A stretch of DNA of 64,000 nucleotides, taken from Bacteroidales bacterium. GTDB lineage: Bacteria; Bacteroidota; Bacteroidia; Bacteroidales; 4484-276. A program made the position numbers and the translations under genes. The first letter of the stretch is position 1, and each line of letters starts with the position of its first letter. The stretch lies in contig JACZJL010000171.1 in NCBI GenBank assembly GCA_014860585.1, forward strand, positions 1-64,000. Reading direction: 5' to 3'. The notes below the pieces were generated by a model that was not told the DNA's origin, did not search any database, and worked only from the letters and a program-made list of their open reading frames with translations. Positions 45,033 to 54,379 of this stretch are shown here, piece by piece.

Positions 45033-45093
45033 CTCACCTTTTGTTTTGAATGCTTCGACTGTAACCAAATTTTAATCACCAAATAACAAAACA

Positions 45094-46239
45094 ATGATCG
45101 ACTTTTCTTTAACTCCCGAACAGCACGGCATCATTGAGAAATACCGTGACTTCACCAACCGGTGGATTATTCCGAACAGACTAAAGTACGACGAGCTGGC
45201 CGAATTTCCCTGGGAAATCGTCAAGGCTGCTTACAAAGAAGGTATTATGAATGGCCCGATGCCTAAAATATATGGCGGACACGATCACTCGCTGCTTGAT
45301 GGGGCACTGGCCTCCGAAGAGTTAGGCGCCGGCTGCATTGGAATCGGCATTTGCATTGATGCCAATACCCTGGCGCTCACCCCTCTCTATGTTGCCGCTT
45401 CAGATGCACTAAAGAAAAAATATTTTGGCCTGATCAACGAGGTGCAGGGTGTTGCCGCCTATTGCCTCACCGAACCCAATGCAGGCTCAGACGTGCAGGG
45501 AATCAAAACAACCGCCATAAAAAAGGGAGATAAATACATCATCAACGGGCACAAGCGCTATATCACGAATGCCGAAGCTTCAACGTTTCTGACAGTGTTT
45601 GCGATTACTGATCCGGAGAAAGGATCAAGAAGCCTGACAGCATTCCTGGTTCCTTCTGATAGCCCGGGCATTGAAATGAAGCCCAGATTAAAGAAAATGG
45701 GGCAAAAGGCCAGCGTTCAAAACGAAATTCTATTCACCGATGTGGAGGTTCCTGCTGAAAACATGATTGGCGAAGAAGGCCATGGTTTTATCATTGCCAT
45801 GAAAACATTCGACCGCACACGCACAGGTGTCGGTGCGCTAAGTGTGGGCAATGCCCGCCATGCCTACGAAACAGCAAAAAACTGGACCAAAAACCGCCGT
45901 CAGTTCGGGGCCCCCATCTCATCCAATCAGGCAATTGCTTTTATGCTGGCTGACATGGCGACGAAGGTGGAAACCGCCAGAATCCTGGTTTGGTATGCTG
46001 CATGGGCTTATGACCACGACAAGAAAAAACTCAACAAGCTTTCAGCGATGTCGAAACTTTATGCTTCAGATATAGGCATGGAAGTTACCACGGATGCGGT
46101 ACAGGCCATGGGTGGTGAGGGCTATACCTGGGATTTTGGCGTGGAAAAAATGATGCGTGACGCCAAACTCTGCCAGATTTATGAAGGAACCAATCAAATC
46201 CAAAGGCTGGTGATATCGAAGAGTATTTTGAAGGAGTAG
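45094..46239 (+). CDS. Acyl-CoA dehydrogenase, second copy
   Basis: 381 residues. Family motifs are YCLTEPNAGSDVQG, YIINGHKRYITN, RRQFGAPISSNQAIAF and the C-terminal CQIYEGTNQIQRLV, where E364 is the catalytic base position of short- and medium-chain enzymes. The overall pattern is closer to medium-chain/butyryl-CoA dehydrogenases than to the first copy at 15005-16153. It is alone, with its own promoter, not part of the leucine cluster. FAD is the cofactor and ETF the likely acceptor. The substrate cannot be fixed from sequence. Confidence 0.92.
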   Translation: MIDFSLTPEQHGIIEKYRDFTNRWIIPNRLKYDELAEFPWEIVKAAYKEGIMNGPMPKIYGGHDHSLLDGALASEELGAGCIGIGICIDANTLALTPLYVAASDALKKKYFGLINEVQGVAAYCLTEPNAGSDVQGIKTTAIKKGDKYIINGHKRYITNAEASTFLTVFAITDPEKGSRSLTAFLVPSDSPGIEMKPRLKKMGQKASVQNEILFTDVEVPAENMIGEEGHGFIIAMKTFDRTRTGVGALSVGNARHAYETAKNWTKNRRQFGAPISSNQAIAFMLADMATKVETARILVWYAAWAYDHDKKKLNKLSAMSKLYASDIGMEVTTDAVQAMGGEGYTWDFGVEKMMRDAKLCQIYEGTNQIQRLVISKSILKE

Positions 46240-46732
46240 GAAGGGGGATGGAGTAATGGGGTAATGCTTGCCCGACTTTGAAGAATGAAAAGGCGGGCTT
46301 GTCCGACTCCGACGAAGGAGGAGGCGGAGTGTCTTGTCCTGAACTAAGTTTACACAAAAACTAAACAAAAATCAGGACGAGTCAGATTGCGAACTGCCAT
46401 AGCCAAAACCTGTCAGTCAAGCACGTGGGCACAACCATCCGGTTCATCGAATTGATTGCTGCACTAGACTCGATTTTGAACCACATAGGTGCATAGGAAT
46501 CATAGTTTCTATTTTAATTCAGTTCCTTAATGAAGGGGTTTTTCTATGTTCTGCTATGTGTTTATGGAGTTCATTTTAAATTACTTTAGTTCAAATACAA
46601 AAAACCATCCTTGTTTTTTGTGAAACTTCATAAAAAGACATGGATACTTCACCTGACGGCTTGGACCAAGTGTGAGGTTCAAACCTGAGAGTGTTTAGAT
46701 TTTCCCAATCAAATGTTAATTAAAGATTTTTC
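46240..46732. other. Gene-free region with degenerate repeats
   Basis: No gene is seen. GTCCTGA/TCAGGAC (7-bp arms near 46336-46379) bracket an A/T-rich loop. A more extended imperfect inverted repeat with CACATAG (46482-46488) and CTATGTG (46554-46560) arms follows, of the CACATAG-type intergenic repeats common in Bacteroidetes. The first 100 bp are G-rich. No transposase ORF is readable. Confidence 0.5.
46482..46560. repeat. CACATAG-type inverted repeat
   Basis: CACATAGGTGCATAGGAA-like left side mirrors GTTCTGCTATGTG-like right side, with the terminal arms CACATAG and CTATGTG exact. Loop contains AT-rich sequence. Confidence 0.5.
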
Positions 46733-47236
46733 ATGATTTCAATCATTGTTGCTGTAGCTGAAAACATGGCAATTGGAAAAGACAACCAATTGCTGTGGCA
46801 TATTTCGGAGGATTTGAAAAGATTTAAAATACTAACCTCCGGACATACGGTTGTCATGGGAAGGAACACCTGGCTATCACTACCAAAGCGCCCCCTACCC
46901 CATCGGATTAACATCGTCATTACGGATAATCCAACCGAGTGTTTTGAAGGGTGTTTGATGGTGAACTCCATCGAAGCAGCCATCGCCAAATGCCCCAAAG
47001 ATGAAGAGTCCTTTGTGATGGGTGGCGCCTCCATTTACCGCCAGTTTATGCCACTTGCCGACAGGCTCTACGTTACACGGGTTGATCAACCATTTGAAGG
47101 AGACACTTTTTTCCCTGAAATAAAACCTGAAGATTGGAAAATTTTGGAACAATCAACATGGTTTGATATACCCGACGGGAGCTTCAGGTACCGGTTCGAA
47201 AATTATTCGCGAATCGAATCAAAAGAAAATCGCTAA
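46733..47236 (+). CDS. folA: Dihydrofolate reductase
   Basis: 167 residues, normal for DHFR, which reduces dihydrofolate to tetrahydrofolate with NADPH. Typical motifs: VAVAENMAIGKDNQLLWHIS (substrate loop), EDLKRFK (binding of the pteridine and p-aminobenzoate), TVVMGRNTWLSLP (NADPH site) and EESFVMGGASIYRQFM, with RLYVTRVD later. Asp/Glu equivalent of the catalytic acid is in SEDLKRF. Related to folate supply through the pab genes in the window, but not linked to them. Confidence 0.95.
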   Translation: MISIIVAVAENMAIGKDNQLLWHISEDLKRFKILTSGHTVVMGRNTWLSLPKRPLPHRINIVITDNPTECFEGCLMVNSIEAAIAKCPKDEESFVMGGASIYRQFMPLADRLYVTRVDQPFEGDTFFPEIKPEDWKILEQSTWFDIPDGSFRYRFENYSRIESKENR

Positions 47237-47277
47237 TTGTTATTGGTTATTGAAGTGGAACCTGGTTTTGAAAATGT

Positions 47278-50200
47278 TTATAGTTTGATGAACCTCCGGT
47301 AGATTACGCCATCCAGAGATTCAATTTTCACGAAATAGATCCCTTTTTCCAAGCTGATCAGAGGAATCTGAATTTTTTGTCCCTCCACCTCCAGATTTCT
47401 GATTACTTTACCATCTGCAGAAAGTAACCGGAGTAAAAATTTTCCATCTTCAAACGGACAATCAATCATGATGTGATCCTTAGCCGGATTTGGGTAAATC
47501 TTTATTAAGTTTGTATGGCTTTCAGGATCAGAAGTTGACAGCCCATTCATAAAACCTTTGATACGCGACATTCCTTTTGGGTAAAAAGTACCCTCAGCAT
47601 TTGGAAATAATGAATCGTACAATGCAATAAGGGACTCTTCATTGTTATTCAACGAATTGTAAAACCTAAAGTTTACGGGTTCACCTTCCTCTGCCCCGTC
47701 CTTTCCCACGGTCATTTCATCATCCCCAAAAACAGTCAGCAGCAAATTTTCAGATTCCTGTTCATCGACCTGAACCGCGCCAACACATTGCCCAAACTGA
47801 TCAAATGCCCCGATAAAACCAGGTCCAGGTGTATTTAATGCTTGGCTGTCCAGGCTAAACAAATGAAATTCTCCGGTTGGTTTGAACCTCCAGGGTATTT
47901 CCGGATCCATCGCCAATATTTTCTGGCCGGAAAAAAAGAATCCTTCATACGCGGGAAAGCTAATTGTCAATGGATTCAGAAAATATCCCTGGTAACCAAA
48001 GCCAGGGTTCAGTATGGTTAATGTGTAGATTCCTCCCATCGGCCAAAAGATTTTCCCTTCGCTTAAATCAAAAAGATACAACAGGTCCTGAAGAGGATTA
48101 TCGAAAAGATCCGTGATAGCAGCATTCCGGTTACTCAGGTAGGGGATAATATGGTATCCTGATGAGAATGATACCGAGTTACTTTCGGGCAAGTCACCAC
48201 AAAAAGACAGTTGGTCGTCGGCCAGCATTTTAATTTTGTAGCCTGACAGGCTGTTCCAGTTACCAAGTGTGTTGGAGTTGATCGGAGGCGGGGCGTACAT
48301 ACCGTTCATGTTCTGGATCACCACAAGATTATCGGCAATATCTGTAAGAAGCAACTCCACATCTGGTTCGTCTGGAATTAAAAAACCCGAAATAACTGAC
48401 CAGCCTTCAGGCAGGAAAATGGTTTGAACGCTGCAAATCACTTCAATTTCTTCTGATTCCGTTGTCAGATTTGCTACATCAGTGGCCCTGGCTTTAATCG
48501 TGTTCATCCCCGGGTTGAGTGAGATCGTTGACGACCAGTTACCCATCCCTTCAGCGATAAGCCAATCACCATTATTTACTGATATTTCGACCACAAAAAG
48601 ATCGTTATCCGGATCGGAGGCAACTCCTGAGGTTAAAAGCGCGCAATCACAAATTTTTTCCTGGTGATATGGATAAAGAATTTCAATGGTCGGATAGCGA
48701 CGGATGGTAAGGTTCAGCGTATCGGTTACCATCATGTTCAATGGAGGCAAACCAGTAACAAAAAAGATGAGATTTACACTTCCATTTGCAATATCCAACT
48801 GGCCGGGGAAATAGGTCGGATTAAAAGTGGTTTCATCAACCAAAGTGCCATCCCCGTCTGACATCCATAGTAGTGAAGTAAAATTTAGAGCGGCAGCGCC
48901 GGCAACAGCAAAGTTTTCACCTTCTGTCAAAGTTGCATTTTCACCGGCATCTGCAAAAGGTGGAGGAGGCATGGGCATTTGCTTTGCATAAGTTTTTATG
49001 CAAAGGTCATAGTTCAATCCTGTTCCATGACCTGCCTGGTACCAGGCTGCAGGCCAAATTTCGGGGTTGGGGGCTACCCAGTATTTCCCGGTTTCAATTT
49101 GCGGCATTGAGTAGGTAGGGATCGTATCCTCAATGGGAATTGGCCATTTGTTGTCAGCATTTTTTGAATCATATTTAATCTGAACGTAAAATGATTTGCC
49201 TTCAGGGATGCAAATGGTGGAATCCAGATCGAAGGTATAATATCCGGGTAAATCGCAAATCACTTCATCCATTGAAAAGAGCAGTCCGGATAGTTGATCG
49301 TTAAATTCTTCATAGATGTTAATTCCGACACCTGAACCGGCATAAAGCACAAAAGTCCCGACTTTGGTAATTTCTGTCAATCCCTCTGCACCTTCGAATT
49401 TCACCAGTCCGTATCCGGTTTCGTTTCCAAAACCTACTCCCCAGTAGCCTCCAATTTCATCGTACTGATAAAGGTACACATCCGGTTCGTGCTCCATCAC
49501 ATCAGGCCAGTAGCCGTTATATTGCAAGAATTGAGCATCAAAAAAAGAAACATAGTAATAGCCGGCCTCCCCCCAGTTGGGGCCATAAGTGTTTCTCACG
49601 ATCCATGCGCCTGTTCCGCCGGCCGTTTGCAGGGTATCGTTCCACCCTACGATCACCCCGGCATGATTGACTGCATGTGTTCCGCCATAGAAATAAGTAT
49701 TCGTTACTGTGTTAAAGTAAGTGGCGTTGTAGTACATCAACGTCCAGACCGGGCCAAATTCCAATAGGGTTTGCTTTGTGAAATCCCTGTCAAGAGGCGG
49801 AGTATAGCGCGATTGATTGATATAATAAAGCGGCGTGAGGTCATCCGGGCAGTTATCAGGGCCTGTGGTTCCACCCGGGAAGGGGTCCTGACTTTCAGCA
49901 TAAGGTCCTGAGCGTCGGGCAAAATAGGAGGTGGCCATCCAGTGGTTACCATTCGTACTGCGTTCGGGTAAGTATTTATGGCAGTATTTCAGGTTGTTAT
50001 CCGAAAGATCGTAAGTACCCATGCCCAGCATCAGCCAGCGGGATTCCACCGCACCCATCACCGAATAGGCCCAGCACCCGCCGGAAGATTGCGTCTTCAC
50101 CGATGTGAGCCAGGGTGTCTGTCGCATGTCATACACCAATGGCAAATCGCGCGATGGTTGAGTTTTGATATTAATCCATGGGTGATGTGCCGGTTTGACG

Positions 50201-50352
50201 GGAGGTAAAAGCACCCCGTTTCGCTGCATTTCCTCCAACTCTTCATCAGCGATTTTGTAATCTACATCCACAGGTGCTTTTTCAGGCCTAGGTTGACCTG
50301 AAAGAAATAGGTTGAGAAAAAACAGTACGGAAACAAGGATATATTTTTTCAT
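47278..50352 (-). CDS. T9SS-exported papain-family (C1) cysteine protease
   Basis: 1024 residues with a signal peptide (1-20). The papain catalytic residues are visible: Q in VKTQSSGGCWAYS, C93 nucleophile, H230 (THAVNHAGVIVGW) and N254 (IVRNTYGPNWGEAGYY). Then comes a lectin-like beta-domain (270-460), Ig-type segments (470-660) and other beta-rich parts. The last 80 residues are a T9SS type A sorting domain (IYPNPAKDHIMIDC, LLSADGKVIRNLE, LEKGIYFVKI). It should degrade protein at the cell surface. The start ATG overlaps the stop of the FG-GAP gene (ATGA), so the two are translationally coupled. Confidence 0.9.
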   Translation of the reverse strand: MKKYILVSVLFFLNLFLSGQPRPEKAPVDVDYKIADEELEEMQRNGVLLPPVKPAHHPWINIKTQPSRDLPLVYDMRQTPWLTSVKTQSSGGCWAYSVMGAVESRWLMLGMGTYDLSDNNLKYCHKYLPERSTNGNHWMATSYFARRSGPYAESQDPFPGGTTGPDNCPDDLTPLYYINQSRYTPPLDRDFTKQTLLEFGPVWTLMYYNATYFNTVTNTYFYGGTHAVNHAGVIVGWNDTLQTAGGTGAWIVRNTYGPNWGEAGYYYVSFFDAQFLQYNGYWPDVMEHEPDVYLYQYDEIGGYWGVGFGNETGYGLVKFEGAEGLTEITKVGTFVLYAGSGVGINIYEEFNDQLSGLLFSMDEVICDLPGYYTFDLDSTICIPEGKSFYVQIKYDSKNADNKWPIPIEDTIPTYSMPQIETGKYWVAPNPEIWPAAWYQAGHGTGLNYDLCIKTYAKQMPMPPPPFADAGENATLTEGENFAVAGAAALNFTSLLWMSDGDGTLVDETTFNPTYFPGQLDIANGSVNLIFFVTGLPPLNMMVTDTLNLTIRRYPTIEILYPYHQEKICDCALLTSGVASDPDNDLFVVEISVNNGDWLIAEGMGNWSSTISLNPGMNTIKARATDVANLTTESEEIEVICSVQTIFLPEGWSVISGFLIPDEPDVELLLTDIADNLVVIQNMNGMYAPPPINSNTLGNWNSLSGYKIKMLADDQLSFCGDLPESNSVSFSSGYHIIPYLSNRNAAITDLFDNPLQDLLYLFDLSEGKIFWPMGGIYTLTILNPGFGYQGYFLNPLTISFPAYEGFFFSGQKILAMDPEIPWRFKPTGEFHLFSLDSQALNTPGPGFIGAFDQFGQCVGAVQVDEQESENLLLTVFGDDEMTVGKDGAEEGEPVNFRFYNSLNNNEESLIALYDSLFPNAEGTFYPKGMSRIKGFMNGLSTSDPESHTNLIKIYPNPAKDHIMIDCPFEDGKFLLRLLSADGKVIRNLEVEGQKIQIPLISLEKGIYFVKIESLDGVIYRRFIKL

Positions 50353-52682
50353 AGCTTAACGAATTTGAGAACCTGCTGAAAAACCTGATTCGCATTTTTA
50401 TCAAACTGGATTTGAAGAAAGTAAATGCCTGCAGGTATAGTACTTGCATCAATAGTAGGGGCTTTATCGGATGAATGCTGAAGGCTTGATATTGCCCTTC
50501 CGGTCAAATCAAATATGGTCAGCCTGATCGGTTGCAGTGTAAAACCGGGCTTTTCCACCATCTCAACCATAAAAGTTTCAGTTACCGGATTCGGGAAAAT
50601 CCTGATGTCAAACCCTGCAGTTTCCGGTTTCAAAATGCCAGCCGGTGGCGGTAAAGTTCCCTGGAAAAAAGATAAGCCACCGGAATAATTTCCAACAATC
50701 ATGTCAAGATAATCATCAGAATTCAAATTTGCAACAGCAACCGTACTTCGCAACCCTTCATCAATCCAGAGGTAGTTCTTCATCACCAGATCAAACTGGC
50801 CATCAAGATTGTTGTCAATCCCGGTGTAGTAATGGATCTCGCCAAACTCTGATCCGGCAAAGAGGCGGGTGTTTCCGTCCTTATCCCTGAAGAAGTGAGG
50901 AATGCAATGACCGTAAATGGAAAGATCCGGGTTACGGACATCCACTCTGCCAAGGCTGTCGGTTATAAAAGTAAAAACCGGATTTTCAGCCGTTCCGGTA
51001 TTTTGAAAAAAAGTTATGGTTCCGTTACGCTTTCCAACAACCAAATCGGGCAAGCCATTACCCGTCAGATCAAAAAGTTGGGGAGCACTGTAGGAGTCAA
51101 CATAAATGGATTGGTAATTTTCCTCTGCAAGGACAAAATCAGCAGGCTGTCCGGAAGAGGCAATGTTTTCGAAAAAAAGGAGGTTACCCCAGGCATTGCC
51201 GACCAGCAGGTCTTCATCGCCATCACCATCAAGGTCAGCTATTGCGGGAACCAACGCAAAGGGGGACTCTCCTTTTGGAAAATAGCCGGGTAAGTTGGCA
51301 AAATTTTTATCGATCAGTTTAAATTTGGGTGATCCGGCAGTGCCAACATTTTGCAGTAAGGCCAATTGACCCCGGTACAGGCAATTCAGATTCAGACCGG
51401 CGCCGTAAAAACAGCTATCGAGGTAACCAAAATTTCCAACCAAAATATCCGCCAACCCATCCCTGTTGTAATCAAAGAAAACAGGTGCAGCGCCAGCTCC
51501 GAAATCAAGCATTTCATCCTGAAGAAAACACTTAGTCCGCAACCGGAACTCCGGTGCATTGGTTTGGCTTACATTTTCATAATACCAAATATTATCAAGG
51601 TTTTCGGATTTTATCAAACTGGGATCGAATACCGAAGCGATAAGATCCTTTTTGCCATTGTTGTTTACATCTATGAAAGCCATCAACGGGAATGACATCA
51701 GGTCAACGGGCACATCATAAGCCGGCCAGTTGAATGTATATACTCCAATTAAAGCCTCATCGGGAGTTCCCCAGTTGGTAAGCAAAGCAGGCGCCGAAAA
51801 GTCCACATCGCCTAGCAGAAGGTCATCCAGTCCGTCACCGTTTTCATCAAAAACCAGAAAGGTTGATCCGGTATGCCGGAACTCATTTCTTTGCAACCCG
51901 CTGCCAGAAATTATGGCCTGCATGTCTTTTCCTTTTACCTCCCGCCGAAATGCAAAACACGTATCAAGATACAACTGGTTGGATTCATCACTTTCGGCAA
52001 ATCGTCCCCAGCAATTTTCTGTCTTGCGGTAAATCAATGAATCAGGCACTCCGAAGTGTTCCATGGATTCGTTGGTGTGCAGCTCAACAAAAGAACCCAG
52101 TCCCCAGAAAGTTAAAATATCCAGGTCGCCGTCGTCATCAATATCAACAATTGCAGGGTAATCCACATAGGTGGTCAGGATATTCACATAACCTGATCCC
52201 TGAAAGGAAGTGAGATAAGGCGATACAACAAGTTCAAACTGGTCTGTTGCTTCCGGGCCATTGTTCCTGTAAACCTTAATGCCGGCAAACCCTTTTGAAT
52301 AGGTAAAGATGTCATTCAGACCGTCCATGTTATAATCGGTAAAAATTACCCAATCGTCAAAATGAGGTAAATTTCCGCTTAGTCCCGGGTTGAACTGATA
52401 GCTGATTTGGCCGGCAACTCCGAGGTTCTTGTAGGTTAAAATGCGATTGCCATATCTATCGAAAACCACAAGGTCATTGATTCCGTCATAGTCAAGATCG
52501 GCTTCTCCAAACTGAACTGCATACAAACCTCCATTCCAGGCATTTGGGATAATATTCCCTTGCTCGTCGAATACCTGGGTCAAAAAACTCTTTTCAAAAC
52601 CAAACGGAAGAGTGAATTGAGAAAATAGGTTATGAACAATCGAAAACGAGCAAATAAAAAGGAGTAACAGTTTGGTTTTCAT
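50349..52682 (-). CDS. T9SS-exported FG-GAP/VCBS repeat protein
   Basis: 777 residues with a signal peptide (1-21). Many FG-GAP/VCBS-type beta-propeller repeats with Ca-binding DxDxDG loops are visible (DLDYDGINDLVVFD, DYNMDGLNDIFTYS, DIDDDGDLDILTFW, DENGDGLDDLLLGD, DLDGDGDEDLLVGN), at least seven. The C-terminus is a T9SS type A sorting domain (IFPNPVTETFMVEM, IFDLTGRAISSL, IPAGIYFLQI). No catalytic motif. Probably a surface beta-propeller of unknown ligand. It is cotranscribed with the cysteine protease through a stop/start overlap. The promoter overlaps that of the divergent neighbour. Confidence 0.88.
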   Translation of the reverse strand: MKTKLLLLFICSFSIVHNLFSQFTLPFGFEKSFLTQVFDEQGNIIPNAWNGGLYAVQFGEADLDYDGINDLVVFDRYGNRILTYKNLGVAGQISYQFNPGLSGNLPHFDDWVIFTDYNMDGLNDIFTYSKGFAGIKVYRNNGPEATDQFELVVSPYLTSFQGSGYVNILTTYVDYPAIVDIDDDGDLDILTFWGLGSFVELHTNESMEHFGVPDSLIYRKTENCWGRFAESDESNQLYLDTCFAFRREVKGKDMQAIISGSGLQRNEFRHTGSTFLVFDENGDGLDDLLLGDVDFSAPALLTNWGTPDEALIGVYTFNWPAYDVPVDLMSFPLMAFIDVNNNGKKDLIASVFDPSLIKSENLDNIWYYENVSQTNAPEFRLRTKCFLQDEMLDFGAGAAPVFFDYNRDGLADILVGNFGYLDSCFYGAGLNLNCLYRGQLALLQNVGTAGSPKFKLIDKNFANLPGYFPKGESPFALVPAIADLDGDGDEDLLVGNAWGNLLFFENIASSGQPADFVLAEENYQSIYVDSYSAPQLFDLTGNGLPDLVVGKRNGTITFFQNTGTAENPVFTFITDSLGRVDVRNPDLSIYGHCIPHFFRDKDGNTRLFAGSEFGEIHYYTGIDNNLDGQFDLVMKNYLWIDEGLRSTVAVANLNSDDYLDMIVGNYSGGLSFFQGTLPPPAGILKPETAGFDIRIFPNPVTETFMVEMVEKPGFTLQPIRLTIFDLTGRAISSLQHSSDKAPTIDASTIPAGIYFLQIQFDKNANQVFQQVLKFVKL

Positions 52683-52724
52683 CCGCTATAGGATTAAGAA
52701 GTAATTCAAATGGTTTAAAAGCGT

Positions 52725-52742
52725 TACTTTTGAGCAAATTTA
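52725..52742. promoter_or_regulatory. Overlapping divergent -7 elements
   Basis: TACTTTTG (52725-52732, + strand, for the gene at 52760) and TAAATTTG on the minus strand (52735-52742, for the gene ending its start at 52682) are 2 bp apart. The + element also overlaps the TTG codon at 52730, supporting the later ATG. Neither has a convincing -33 box. Confidence 0.5.
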
Positions 52743-52759
52743 CACGAAAAATCATTACC

Positions 52760-54181
52760 ATGATATTTTTAAAAAATACGGTATTGACAAGCATATCCAT
52801 TAGAAATCTGCTTTTATTGCTGATTTTTTGCACCGGTTCCCTGTTTGCCCGGCAATTTGACCCGCAAACGGGATATATACCAGTGGATCAGCGCAATGGC
52901 AAGTTTGTGAAGGACTCCACCTACTTTTACAACTGGGATGTCCTGTCACTTGGCTGGGCTAATGTAGAGCGCTACAAAGTGACCGAGCGTGACCAGTTTG
53001 GCAATTACATCAGGGCTTTAACCACTGCTTTTGACCAGGAAAGTGCGACCTGGGTCAACCAGAAACGCCGGGAAAATAATTACTACGACAGTATCAATCC
53101 CCACTATATTCTTGGTTTTATCTGGGATTCAAAAGCTGAAAACTGGAAGATGTCGGATTCCATTTATTACAATACACAACGAAACCCTGTCATCTCCTGG
53201 TATAAAATTTGGGATGCCAATAAGTTCAGGTTTTCTCAGGGGAGAAGGGTTTTCTATCAATACACCGAAAATAACCTGCCGTTCCAATACGATACTGACA
53301 ATTTTGATACGTTGAGCGGAAGCTGGAAGAAATACCAGCAGGTTCATTTTACCCACAACGAAAATGATCTTTTACACCAACAACTCCTGAAACTCTGGAA
53401 AGATAACTTTTTTTGGGAAGACAGCCTTCGGACAACCTACATGTACAACAATGAAAACCATGTTGGTGAGGTATTACAGGAATCATGGACTGATGAAGGT
53501 GCGTGGGAAAATACCCGAAAGACCATTCAGTTTTACACTGGTTTTGGAAGTCCGGAAGAAGTCATTCAGCTGAAATGGAACGGTCAAACCCAGGGTTGGG
53601 ACAGCCTTTCCTACAGCTATTACACTTACGACGGGCAGGAGAGACCGGAGACCATCATACAGCAAAAATGGGACGACTATGTCAATGGATGGCTAAACCA
53701 TTCAAAAACAATGAACTTCTATGATGAATCTGGAAACAGGGTTTCAATCCTGCAACAATACTGGGATGCGTTTGGCAACTTTTGGGTCAATCTTTCCAAT
53801 AGCGCCTACAGCTTTGATGAGGATGGAAACGCCATTGGATTCACCTATCAGTTTTGGGATGAAGATTCAGAACAATGGTTCAACATTTATAAAGATGAAA
53901 GCTGGTGGTCCTTTTTCGAACCGGCCTCGGTTCAGGATGCCAGCCTTCCGCAGATTTCGGTTTTTCCCATTCCGGCTTTACAGTTTATTCAGATTGACAT
54001 TCAGGAATTTTACACTGATTGTCAACTGACAATCTACAACAGCAATGGGATTCCTGTCATCAGACAATCGATTGTCAATCCTGATCAGAGGATTGATGTT
54101 TCAGCCTTACCGGCAGGAATGTACTTTGTAGAATTGGTTGTTGACGGACGCTTCGCCGTAAGAAAAGTGATGGTCAACTAA
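52760..54181 (+). CDS. T9SS-exported Trp-rich repeat protein, function unknown
   Basis: 473 residues from the ATG at 52760 (an upstream TTG lies in the -7 box). A signal peptide (to about LFARQ) is followed by a chain of similar units of about 35-45 residues with W...Y..D..G and QxYWD/QxKWD words (for example IQLKWNGQTQGWDSLSY and LQQYWDAFGNFWVNLS). Together these suggest a beta-rich, YD-like repeat. The end (VFPIPALQFIQIDI, IYNSNGIPVIRQ, LPAGMYFVELV) is a T9SS type A sorting domain. I cannot name a family or role. Confidence 0.82.
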   Translation: MIFLKNTVLTSISIRNLLLLLIFCTGSLFARQFDPQTGYIPVDQRNGKFVKDSTYFYNWDVLSLGWANVERYKVTERDQFGNYIRALTTAFDQESATWVNQKRRENNYYDSINPHYILGFIWDSKAENWKMSDSIYYNTQRNPVISWYKIWDANKFRFSQGRRVFYQYTENNLPFQYDTDNFDTLSGSWKKYQQVHFTHNENDLLHQQLLKLWKDNFFWEDSLRTTYMYNNENHVGEVLQESWTDEGAWENTRKTIQFYTGFGSPEEVIQLKWNGQTQGWDSLSYSYYTYDGQERPETIIQQKWDDYVNGWLNHSKTMNFYDESGNRVSILQQYWDAFGNFWVNLSNSAYSFDEDGNAIGFTYQFWDEDSEQWFNIYKDESWWSFFEPASVQDASLPQISVFPIPALQFIQIDIQEFYTDCQLTIYNSNGIPVIRQSIVNPDQRIDVSALPAGMYFVELVVDGRFAVRKVMVN

Positions 54182-54312
54182 CCAGCCGATCGATTTGAAA
54201 ACCGCGATATTCAGCATGTTCCAAAATGAATTTGAAATTCTGGTTGCTTTGATTTAAAGTTCAGGACATCATGCAGGATTTACTCATAAAAATATTTTCT
54301 ACCCATAATTTC

Positions 54313-54341
54313 TTGCCTCAATCAAATTTCGCTTATTTTTG
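54313..54341 (+). promoter_or_regulatory. Promoter for the SusC-SusD-PNGase operon
   Basis: TTG (54313-54315), 18-bp spacer and TATTTTTG (54334-54341) fit the Bacteroidetes promoter. Start of transcription would be about 30 nt before the SusC ATG. No sigma/anti-sigma gene lies next to it. Confidence 0.6.
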
Positions 54342-54379
54342 GATGATGAAAAAATAAGTCATCAGCCAATCCATAGCGT

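Noticed and set aside
46330-46400. Possible remnant of an insertion sequence end (GTCCTGA/TCAGGAC)
   Set aside because: Only 7-bp arms and no transposase reading frame; insufficient to call a mobile element.
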